A DNA stretch of 64,000 nt, taken from assembly GCA_029783825.1 (NCBI GenBank), contig JAREIK010011498.1, positions 1 to 64,000 of the forward strand, written 5' to 3'. How positions within the stretch are numbered: position 1 is the stretch's first letter; the number at the start of each line of letters is the position of its first letter. The notes below the pieces were generated by a model that searched no databases, was not told the DNA's origin, and saw nothing but the letters and a program-made list of their open reading frames with translations. Positions 53,901 through 64,000 of the stretch are shown here, in pieces. A program made the position numbers and the translations under genes. The stretch is from Sapria himalayana (lineage: Eukaryota; Streptophyta; Magnoliopsida; Malpighiales; Rafflesiaceae).

Positions 53901-56900
53901 AATAATTTTTAAATTTTTTTCAAATGTAAATATAATATTTAGTTATAATAACTTAATAATTATTAGTCATTTTAATTGAATATTAGTAATTTTATTGTTC
54001 AATATTATAAAAATGATCAAATAATAAATTAATAAACTATTATTAATAAGATTGATCGCATTTAAAATATAATTGCAAAACCTTTATGTAATGATTCAAA
54101 ATCTAAGTAAAATATATTACTAAATTATAATTTTTTGTTTTTAAATTTATACTTCTTTATATAAGCTTATTTGTTATTGATTAAAAATAAAATATTAAAA
54201 TTATATTTGTCTCACTCATTATTTATTTTGTGATTAATATTTCTATAAAAAATAAATTAATAAATAATTAAAATGAATATTTAAAATTATAATGAAAACA
54301 AATTAAAATGAGATTTATTATTTATTATATATGGTATACCGGTTTAATGGTTTGATTATTTAGGAGTTTTGTAATTTAGGAGTTTAGTAATTTATGTTTT
54401 TAGACATTTAGTGGTTTATAGGTTTTATTTATAAAATAAAAATTTAAAAATCATATTTTGATTTTTTTTGATTTTCAAAGGTTATAATCTTTGAAAATAA
54501 AATAATTTTTAAAATTTTTTGAAATGTGAATACAATGTATAATTATATTAATCTTATTAATTATATATCATATAAATTCAATATAAATAATTTTAATGAT
54601 AGATATTATAATAATGATCAAAAATTAAATTAATAAACTATTATTAATAATATAAATATTAATTAAAATATATTTACATAACACAAAATGATTCAAAATC
54701 AAATCAAAATTTATTACTAAATAATAATATTTAATTTTTAAAATTTTCATTCTTTTTATAAGCTTATATTTTTTTTATTAAAATAAATTATTTAAATAAT
54801 ATTTGTCTCGCTCGAAATTTATTTTGTAATTAATTTTTCTAAAAAATTAAACTATAAATAATTAAAATGAATATTTAAAATTTATTAATAGAAATAAAAA
54901 TGAGATTTATTATTTATTAAGAAGTATATAGCTGTTAAAAGGTTTATGTATTTAGGGGTTTCGGGATTTATGAGCTTACTGATTTAAGTAAGTAAGCATT
55001 TAATGATCTATAGGTTTTTTTTAAAAATGAAATAACAAAAAATTTATTTTTTTTATTTTTTCTAATATTTTAAGGTTATAACTTTTGAAAATATAATAAT
55101 TTTTAAAATTTGTTCAAAAGTGAATACAATATTTAGTTATAATAATCATTATATTTATATATCATATAAATTCATTATAACCAATTTTATTGATAAAAAT
55201 TCTAATAATGATCAAAAAATAAATAAATAATCTATTATTAATAAGATAGATATCAATTAAAATATAATTACAAAACCTAAAATAATTCATAAGCAAAGCA
55301 AAATATATTACAAAATAATAATTTTTTGTTTTGAATTTTTTTTATTTTAAAAAGAGTATCTTATTTTTTGATTAAAAATAATTTATATAAATTATATTTA
55401 GCTAACTCATTATTTATTTTGTAATTAATATTTATATAAAAATAAACAAATAAATAATTAAAATGAATATTTAAAATTATAATGAAAAAAAATGAGATAT
55501 TTTAATTATTATTTAGGGTATACTGGTTTAATTTTAATTATATCTGTCTCACTAATAATTTATTTTATAATTTATATTTCAATAAAAATAAACTGATAAA
55601 TAATTAAAATAAAAATTTTAAATTATACTGAATAAAAATTAAAATGAGATTTATGATTTATTATTAATGTTTACCGGTTTAATGGTTTACGTATTAAGAT
55701 GTTTCGTCATTTGAAAATTTAGTGATTTATATTTTTAGGCATTTAGTGGTTTATAGGTTTTATTTAAACAATAAAATAATAATAAAAAATTTATAATTTT
55801 TTTCATTTTCATAGGTTATAACCTTTGAAAATATAATAATATTTAAAATTTTTTTAAATGTAAATATAATATTTTAGTTATAATAATATTAATAATTATA
55901 TATCATATAAATTCAATATAAACAATTTTATTGATAGATATTATAATAATGATCAAAAATTAAATTAATAAACTATTAATAAAAAAATAAAAATTAATTA
56001 AAAAATATTTACAAAATACAAATTGATTAAAAATTAAACTAAAATATATTACAGGTAAATAATTTTAAATTTTTAAATTTTTACTTCTTTTATATGCGTA
56101 TATATATTATTTAATTAAAAATAAATTAATTAAATTATATTTGTCGCACTCATAATTTATTTTGTAATAAATATTTCTATAAAAATAAACAAATAAATAA
56201 TTAAAATGAATATTTAAAATTATAAAAAATAGAAATAAAAATTAGATTTATTATTTATTATGTATTATATATCAGTTTAATGGTTACTTTATTTAGGCAT
56301 TACGGGGTCTAGGAGTTTACTTATTTAACTATGTATGCATTAAGTAGTTTATAGGTTTTATTAAAAAAATAAAAAAACAAAAAATTTATTTTTATTATTT
56401 TTTGATATTTCCAAAGGTTATAACCTTAGAAAATATAATAATTTTTAAATTTTTTTCAAAAGTGAATTCAATATTTAGTTATAATAATCATTATATTTAT
56501 ATATCATATAAATTCAAAATAAACTATTTTATTGATAAATATTTTAATAATGATCAAAAAATAAATTAATAATCTATTATTAAAAAGATAGATAACAAAT
56601 ATAATATAATTACAAAACCTTAAATGATTCAAAAGAAAATAAAAATATATTACTATATATTCATTTTTTGTTTTGAATTTTTTCTTTCTTTCAAAAAGTT
56701 CATCTATATTATTTTGAAAAAAAATAATTTATTTAAATTATATTTGTGTAACTCATAATTTATTTTGTAATTAATATTTATATAATAATAAACAAATAAA
56801 TAATTAAATTTGAATATTTAAAATTAAAATGAAAAAAAATGAGATTTATTCTATATTATTTATGATATACCAGTTTAATTTAAATTAGATCTGTCTCACT

Positions 56901-56979
56901 AAAAATTTATTTTGTAATTAATATTTCTAAAAAATAAACTGATAAATAATTAAAATAAAAATTAAAATTATACTGAATA
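47993..56979 (-). repeat. Satellite array, reverse block 1
   Basis: The same satellite in reverse orientation. The octamer tracts now read as TTTAGGNN-type units, for example TTTAGGAG and TTTTGGGG near 53765-53780. Palindrome cores lie near 48615, 49215, 49770, 50480, 51510, 52100, 52695, 53288, 53880, 54482, 55075, 55815 and 56415. The first core, near 48615, is badly eroded. Subtype order matches the forward array. Fused-monomer junctions (ATCTGTCTCACT-type text beside AATTTAAATTA) are at 50935, 55525 and 56880. No gene was found. Confidence 0.95.
53100..55060 (-). repeat. Four-monomer block i-f-g-k, inverted copy
   Basis: Read on the minus strand, types i (about 54980), f (about 54330), g (about 53760) and k (about 53170) follow in the same order as at 20755 and 27435. 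This shows the reverse array was built from the same higher-order units as the forward array. A second partial inverted copy (i then f) lies at 63950-63290. Confidence 0.65.
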
Positions 56980-58091
56980 ATTAAAATAATTTATTTTCTT
57001 CCTCTCTCATCTCTAGAATGATTGCTAAAGCTCTAACCAAAATAATAGGAGCCTTTACTTTATCTCTATTATGTCTCATCATATTTGATGTTGAATCAAT
57101 AAGCTATCAAAGCTAATTTGACTCATGTACGCTAACAGACCAAACCAAAGTTGTACCCATATGTGTTGAAATAGCTAGTTGTTGAGGATGCTATATATAT
57201 TGATTATTGTAATTTCTTCTAAAATATCTCTCATGCACACACTCAAAGCAATTTTTTTAAAACATAGTTCACCTCTAAAATAATAACTAAATTGTAGCTG
57301 ATTAGAACAAACTAGCCCAAGGGCAGTTTGAGCAGGGCAAGAAGTATGGGCTCACTTTCAATCAAGAATCAAAAAATTTATTTTATTGGCATGTCTAAGC
57401 CTTTTTTTATATCCTCATGGATATGAAAAGTATCATTTATTTCTTTTTATATTAAATGAGTTATGTATACAAGCTCACAATACCCAAAAAGGTGTAAATA
57501 AACCATATTCGAATGTATGCAAGGTTTTAATCATTGCTCAAAATATTAGTCTTGCATATTGACCATTGAGGTCACAAATCAAAGGAAAAAGCCATAGTGA
57601 TATTTTCAATCCCACGAATTTTAGCTATACAAAGTTATAAAGAGTAGTACTCGAGCTTTAACTATTTCTAGGGTCATGACTTTTGCTCTTGAGGAATGTC
57701 CAAAGTTACAATCATTCCTATTGCAATGACTTTGCAATATAAAGATAAAATGCACAAGCTATGGTCATATCCAATACTATGACCCAGTATTATAGTGATT
57801 AAATATGTATTCATGATCATTCTTAGTGCCATAACAATAAGTTCAATAGTGAGACACAAGTTATGGCATATTCTAATCGATATGATTTTTTGTTCTAGAG
57901 ACAAAATATACAATCATGACCATTGCTAATGCTACAATAATATAAAGCAAGATAGAGACTAAATCCATAACTCACCCCTTGAGTCATGACTTTTGTTACA
58001 TATACAAAAAGATAAATCTGTGACATTCCTAAAAGTTGTGAATTTCAATTTAAATTTAACACTTAGTCATTTGATTATAAAAGTGCAAAAC

Positions 58092-58170
58092 ATGAGATTT
58101 AGGATTTTGGGTTTATGGGTTAGGGTTATAGTTTATGGTTTAAGGTTTAGGATTTTAAGTTTAGGGTTTA
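58092..58170 (-). repeat. 7-bp telomere-like tract inside U'
   Basis: Degenerate TTTAGGG-type units on the plus strand (TTTAGGATTTTGGG, TTAGGGTTATAG, TTTAGGGTTTATT), homologous to 18951-19027. The U' tract differs from U by several substitutions and small indels, so both have drifted since duplication. Confidence 0.78.
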
Positions 58171-58359
58171 TTTATTTTTTTGTTTTTTTTTTGGAAAATA
58201 CACACTTTATTTATCATTTAGGCATACAACTTACAAGAGACTAAAAAGCTGACTAATTTAGGCCAGCCCACCAAATCCTATGCACCTTTATGATTCTATG
58301 CATAAAATACATAAAAAAAGAAAATGCCTAATAATTCCAAGCATACGAATACGACTAAA

Positions 58360-58712
58360 ATCACTTGGCATTCCCCTACTTCAGAGTTGGCATTGAGGTA
58401 TTATGCGCACTGCATCCTTTCCAATTGGATTTTTGAAAGCCTTTTGGAGGAACCTAAATGATGTATGATATTAAAACTATGCAAATATAAGATTGTGAAA
58501 GTGTGTGACACACAGCATCAAGCATTTGCCTGTGTCATTGCTATGCAATGGAATACATGTAAAACTGAATAACCATAAATCCACAAGTCCATATCTATGG
58601 CACTTTGTCAATTCATTCTCACCTCTGAATTCCACATTCGTTTTTGCTCAATTGATCCTCAAAAGAGTATATCTTGGGTTAGAATGCTTCCTCCTCGAGC
58701 TCCAAGAAGTGG
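58360..58712 (-). pseudogene. Decayed counterpart of the exon-like pieces
   Basis: Minus-strand homologue of 18423-18772. Piece 1 (58712-58623) still follows ACATACAG and precedes GTGAG, but is 90 nt instead of 88 and has stops in the frame that is open in U. Piece 2 begins at 58453 after CATTTAG. The frame that ends at 18772 in U stops early here (TAG). An alternative frame reading FLQKAFKNPIGKDAVRI stays open a little longer than in U. The product is unknown. Confidence 0.2.
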
Positions 58713-59467
58713 CTGTATGTTGAACCAACAAAATATCAAAAAATATACATGCATGGGTGTGCATGTGTGATGAGGTCCATCTCATAGTCTAATTATTTAC
58801 GGATACAACCAAGCTAGAATACAAGTAAAATTACAAAATGCTATAAAGATGGGTCTTCTGTTTCCGGAAGTACAGCATCACCTAATGTGTATTTACAAAA
58901 TGCATAGTGGGCCCCACTTAGAGATACTCATGGGTCCAGTTACACTCATTGCATGCTACATAAAGAACAGACAAGATGGTGTGTGTGAGTATGTCATGAT
59001 CTGTCTCTAGAAGTACACGGTGCATACAAAGTCCAAAATACAAATAAGACTACAAATAAAAACTACAAGTTTGAATATATTACTCCCGTGTGGCTGGTCT
59101 GGACTCCATTGGTTACTGGCCCTACTTGGTGATGCTTTGGATTTTTCCAGCTCTCCAATTAAGCATGGATTACCCACTACTCATGTTGGATGACGGTTTG
59201 GTCACGCTCTATTCTGCATGATAGGGCTAGTGGGACCCATTCCTAGCTACTCCTGGGTTTACTCTCGACCACTTTGTTTGGTCTCGTCAGTTTTCTGAAT
59301 GTTATAATTCTGGCTTGCTAGTGGGGCCCTCTACAAGCTGGTGGCCCATACTTCTGGTTACTTCCAGGACTTGCTGGCCTCTCTAAATGCTACACCAAAA
59401 TGTACAATAATATGTGCACGTGTGTACTGTGGTCGGTCGCTATGTGTGTGTGGTGCAGCAGTATCAA

Positions 59468-62400
59468 GGTTTAGAAGTTTAGTAATTTAAGTATTTAGGT
59501 ATTTTGTGGTTTATAGGTTTTATTTAAATAATTAAATAACAAAAAAAAATTATTTTTATGATTTTTTCTCATTCTCAAGGATATAACCATTTAAAATATG
59601 ATAATTTTTAATTTTTTTTCAAATGTTAATACAATATTTAATTATAATAATAATACAAATTAAATATCATGTAAATTCAATATAAATAATTTTATTGATC
59701 AATATTATAATACTTATCATAAAATAGATTAATAAACTATTATTAATAAGATAGATATTAATTAAAATATATTTTCGAAACCTAAAACGATTCAAAATCA
59801 AAGTAAAATATATTACTAAATAATAATTTTTTATTTTTAAATTTTTGATTCTTTTTATAATCTTATAAATTTTTTAGATGAAGATAAGTTATTTAAATTA
59901 TATTTGTCTCATTCATAATTTTATTTTGCAATTAATATTTCTATAAAAATAAACTAATACATAATTAAAATGAATATTAAAATTATAATGAATACAAATA
60001 AAAATGAGATTTATGATTAATTATTTAGCGTATACCGGTTTAAGTATTTAGGAGTTTAGGATTTTAGTGATTTAATTGTTTATACATTTAGTAGTTATAT
60101 GTTTTATTTAAATAATGAAATAACAAAAAAATTATTTTTCAAATTTTTTATCAATTTTGAAGGTTATAACCTTTATAATATACTATTTTTTAAATTTTTT
60201 TCAAATTTGAATACAATATTTAGTTATAATAAACTTAATAATTATATATCATGTTAATTTAAAATAAACAATTTTATTGATAGATATCAATAAACTAAAT
60301 ATAAATATAAATATAATAATGATCAAAAAATCTGGTAATAAACTATTATTTATTGATAGATATTTATATATTATTTATAAATACTTAAACCTTTAAAGAT
60401 GGTTTAAATGTTTAAGTATTTAAGGGTTTTGGGGTTTTGGAGTTTAATGATTTAAGTGTTTAGGCATTTTATAGTTTCTAGGTTTTATATAAACAATAAA
60501 ATCACAAAAAATTTATTTTTGTGATATTATCTCATTTTCAAAGATGATAACCTTTAAAAATATTATAATTTTTAAATTATTTTCAAATGTAAATATAATA
60601 TTTAGTTATAATAATCTTTATAATTATATATTATGTAAATTCAATATAAATAATTTTATTGATAAATATTCTAATAATGATCAAAGAATAAATTAAAAAT
60701 CTATATTAATTAGATAGATATTAATAAAAATATAATTACAAAACCTAAAATGATTCAGAAGCAAAGCAAAATATATTACTATATAATAAGTTAGGTATAC
60801 TATTTTAATTTAAATTAGATCTATCTCACTAATAATTTATTTTGTAATTAATATTTCTATAAAAATAAACTGAAAATTAAATAAAATAAAAATTTAAAAT
60901 TATAATTAATAAAAATTAAAATGATATTTATGATTTATTATTAATGTACACTAGTTTAATGGTTTAAGTATTTAGAGGGTTTGTCTTTTAAGAGTTTAGC
61001 AATTTAGGTTTTTAGGCATTTAGTGGTTTATTGGTTTTATTTAATCAATAAAATAACAAAATAATTTTGTAATTTTTTCTCATTTTCATAGGTTATAACC
61101 TTTGAAAATATAAAAATATTTAAAATTTTTTGAAATGTGAATACAATACTTAGTTATAATAATATTAATAATTATATATCATATAAATTCAATAAACAAT
61201 TTTATTGATATATATTATAATAATGATCAAAATTAAATTTATAAACTATTGATAATAATATAGATATTATTTAAAAAATAATTACAAAACCCAAAATGAT
61301 TCAAAATTATAGTAAAATGTATTTCTGGATAATAATTTTTAATTTTTAAATTTTTACTTCTTTTATAAGCATATATACTTTTTAAATTATATTTTTCGCA
61401 CTCGTAATTTATTTTGTAATAAATATTTCTTTAAAAATAAACTAATAAATAATTAAATGAATATTTAAAATTATAATAAATCGAATTAAAAATTAGATTT
61501 ATTAATTATTATGTAGTTTATAGCGGTTTAATAGTTTATGTATTTTGGCATTATGGGGTTTAAAATTTTACTGAATTAACTATGTATGCATTTAGTGGTT
61601 TATAGGTGTTATTTTAAAAAAAATATAAAAAAATTTATTTTTTTTATTTTTTGATATTTTCAAAGGTTATAACCTTTGAAAATATAATAATTTTTTAATT
61701 TTTTTCAAAAGTGAATACTATATTTAGTTATAATAATCATTATATTTATATATCATATAAATTCAATATAAATATTTTTATTGAGTCATATTGTAATAAT
61801 GATCAAAGAATAAATTAATAATCTATTATTAATAAGATAGATATCAATTTAAATTTAATTACAAAACCTAAAATGATTCAGAAATAAAGCAAAAAATATT
61901 ACTATATAATAATTTTTTTGTTTTCAATTTTTTTTCTTTTAAAATGTTTATCTATATTTTTTTGAAGAAAAATAATTATATAAATTATATTTGTCTAACT
62001 CAATCTATTTTGTAATTATTATTTATATAAAAATAAACGAATAAATAATTAAAATGAATATTTTAAATTATAATGAAAAAAATAATATTGAGATTTATAA
62101 TTTATTATTTAGGGTATACCGGTATAAAATGATTATCTATTTAGGGTTTTCGAGATTTAGTAGTTTTGATTTAAGTATTTAGGCATTTAGTGGTTTATAG
62201 GATTTATTTAAACAATGTATTAATAAAAAAATTATTTTTGTTATTTTTTCACATTTTTAAAGGTTATAAAATTTGAAAATATAATAATTTTAAAATTTTT
62301 TAAAAATGTGAATACAATATTTAGTAATAATAAATATTATAACTATATATAATATAAACTAAATATAAACAATTTTATTGATAGATATTATATCGATTCT

Positions 62401-62716
62401 TAAAAAATAAATTAATAAACTATTATTAATATGATATATATAAATTAAAATATAATTATAAAACCTAAAATGATTCAAAATCAATGTAAAATTTATTACT
62501 AAATAAAAATTTTTTGTTTTTAAATTTTTACTTCTTTTTATAAGATTTATTTTTTTTATTAAAAGTAAATTATTAATTTTATATTTATCTGACTAAATAT
62601 TTTTTTGCAATTAATATTTATATAAAAAATAAACTAATAAATATTTAAAATTAATATTTTAAATTATAATGAATACAAATTAAAATGAGATTTTAGATTT
62701 ATTATTGCTGTATATG
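59468..62716 (-). repeat. Satellite array, reverse block 2
   Basis: Reverse-orientation satellite with palindrome cores near 59580, 60165, 60548, 61090, 61657 and 62267. At 60340-60415 an unusual junction (ATTTATAAATACTTAAACC beside CTTTAAAGATGG) is the inverted counterpart of the one at 16715-16760, so the duplicated segment holding U' extends into this block. A fused-monomer junction is at about 60800. No gene was found. Confidence 0.93.
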
Positions 62717-63282
62717 ATTTTTATTTTTTGATAATCTGTTTGTATAACCAAATATTTTTTCTTTTTTAATATATTCATGTAAGTGAGGGAAAGGAAATAT
62801 TAAGAGACCAGGGATGCAGCAGTAGCATAATAATAGAGGTCTCACAAACCGGACAGCAGGCCGAAATTGGAGGATATCCTGAACCGTCTCATGATCCGAC
62901 CCACTCTGGTTAAATGAACCGAAAGAAATTTTAATATAAAATGTTTTGTAATTTTATTTTCGAGTGGCTGTTTTTCAACTCCTGGAATTGTTCATCATCT
63001 CTCTCTCTTCTCTCTGTGTGATTTATCATGACTATTCTGTGTGCTTCATACTGTAAGACATTTCTGTTGCTTTAATATATAATGCATAAGCATTTTCTGG
63101 TGGATTTAGCTACTTGTACTGGGCGACTAGCAAACCACGTTATTTTCGGTGTTTATTTCTCATTTTTTGATTCTATCATGGATGGTTGCTGAATTGGGAT
63201 ATATATATTGCTTGTTTTCTATTGTTTCTGTGTTTATGTATCTCAATCTCACTGTAGTGGATGCATAATCATCCAACAATAA
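62717..63282. mobile_element. Unidentified insert with probable 6-bp target duplication
   Basis: About 566 bp of balanced-composition sequence interrupts the satellite. TATATG occurs at 62711-62716 and again at 63283-63288. Removing the insert plus one copy restores GTATATGGTATACC, as in uninterrupted monomers. The interior has CTCTCTCTCTTCTCTCT near 63000 and no open frame of note. The left end is T-rich, so on the minus strand the element ends in an A-rich stretch, which would suit a retroposon. No terminal inverted repeats and no convincing TG...CA long-terminal-repeat ends fit the duplication. Confidence 0.55.
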
Positions 63283-64000
63283 TATATGGTATACCGGTTT
63301 AATTAATTGATTATTTAGGGGTTTTGTCGTTTAGGAGTTTAGCAATTTATGTTTTTAGGCATTTAGTGGTATATAGGTTTTATTTATATAATAAAAATTA
63401 AATTTTTTTTTGACTTTTTTTAGATTTTCAAAGGTTATAACCTTTAAAAATAAAATTATTTTTAAAATCTTTTGAAATGTGAATACCATGTATAATTATA
63501 TTAATCTTATTAATTATATATCTATAAATTCAATATAAATAATTTTAATGATAAATATTATAATAATGATCAAAAATTAAATTAATAAACTATTATTTAA
63601 TATTTATATTAATTAAAATATATCTACATAACACAAAATGATTCAAAATCAAATAAAAATATATTACTAAATAATAATATTTAATTTTTAAATTTTTCCA
63701 TCTTTTTATAAACTTATTTTTTTTATGATTAAAAATAAATTATTTAAATAATATCTGTCTCACTCTAAATTTATTTTATAATTAATTTTTCTAAAAATTA
63801 AAATATAAGTAATTAAAATGAATATTTAAAATTATAATAAATAGAAATAAAAATGAGATTTATTATTTATTAAGTAGTATACAGCTATTATAAGGTTTTT
63901 GTATTTAGGGGTTTCGGGTTTTATGAGCTAATGATTTAAGTAAGTAAACATTTAGTGGTATATAAATTTTATTTAAAAAAGAAATAACAAAAAATTTATT
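63283..64000 (-). repeat. Satellite array, reverse block 3
   Basis: The reverse-orientation satellite resumes (GGTATACCGGTTTAATTAAT) with a palindrome core near 63435. It contains part of an f then i monomer pair and runs off the window. No gene was seen. Confidence 0.92.

Larger units (their letters stand above)
56980..59467 (-). other. Non-satellite segment U' (long inverted copy)
   Basis: On the minus strand this reads from TTGATACTGCTGCACC (59467 downward) and matches U at 17669-19312 nearly throughout, with scattered substitutions and indels. It then continues for about 800 bp (57800-56980) with sequence absent from U. The right edge joins satellite octamers at the same point as U does. 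The left edge is uncertain by about 15 bp. Contents in minus orientation: CA-rich start, GGGCCCACTA region, exon-like pieces with stops, AATAAA-like text with a long A-run (58192-58168), a 7-bp telomere-like tract, and a unique extension. The extension shows loose repetition of GTCATGACTTTTG (57673, 57985) but nothing recognisable. Confidence 0.85.

Noticed and set aside
57674..58244. Frames at 57674-57913 (minus) and 57993-58244 (plus) in U'
   Set aside because: The second crosses the telomere-like tract and the T-run. The first is not preserved in the homologous part of U near 19240-19320.
62850..62930. SINE-like A and B boxes in the unidentified insert (minus strand, GGTTCAGGATATCC)
   Set aside because: The match to a B box is partial, the spacing to any A-box candidate is too short, and the position within the insert is wrong for a tRNA-derived head.
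62776..63278. Solo long terminal repeat with TGT...ACA ends (TGTAAGTGAG to ATCCAACA)
   Set aside because: The flanking five bases differ on the two sides. The better-supported duplication (TATATG) lies further out and does not fit TG...CA ends.
1..64000. Organellar origin, suggested by the high A/T content
   Set aside because: No organellar rRNA, tRNA or protein gene is present. Long satellite arrays and a hAT element point to the nucleus.

Overview
The window looks like plant (angiosperm) nuclear heterochromatin. It is extremely A/T-rich and almost gene-free. About nine tenths of it is one tandem satellite family of roughly 600 bp, carried in about 90 divergent copies. Evidence for a plant nucleus is a BED-finger/hAT-type transposase relic of the kind common in angiosperms, tracts resembling the plant telomere repeat, and the absence of organellar or bacterial genes. 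The species cannot be named from the sequence.

Layout: satellite in the forward orientation fills 1-17668, 19329-35922 and 39628-47992. At 47991/47992 the array flips, and the rest (47993-56979, 59468-62716, 63283-64000) is the same satellite in reverse orientation. Four things interrupt it. (1) A 1.66 kb non-satellite segment U lies at 17669-19328. (2) A longer inverted copy, U', lies at 56980-59467. (3) A complete but dead hAT transposon at 35923-39627 has 8-bp target duplications and imperfect terminal inverted repeats. (4) An unidentified insert of about 566 bp at 62717-63282 has a probable 6-bp target duplication.

Each satellite monomer has recurring parts. One is a 26-bp palindrome with half-site TTTTCAAAGGTTA. 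Just downstream in many copies is a second dyad with AACAAAAA/TTTTTGTT arms. Next comes a tract of 8-10 degenerate octamers (NNNYTAAA) that varies in whole 8-bp steps. A long A/T-rich body follows, with frequent AAGCTT and TGATCA sites. Monomers fall into length classes near 530, 595 and 740 bp and are arranged in higher-order blocks that recur tens of kilobases apart, some of them inverted. Many breakpoints (U, the hAT, several truncated monomers) fall in or beside the octamer tract.

No intact protein-coding gene, tRNA, rRNA or CRISPR array was found. The most interesting material is structural: the conserved palindrome, the octamer tract and its association with breakpoints, the array inversion, and the inverted pair U/U'. 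No computation was run. Spacings are read from coordinates, and similarity judgements are by eye.
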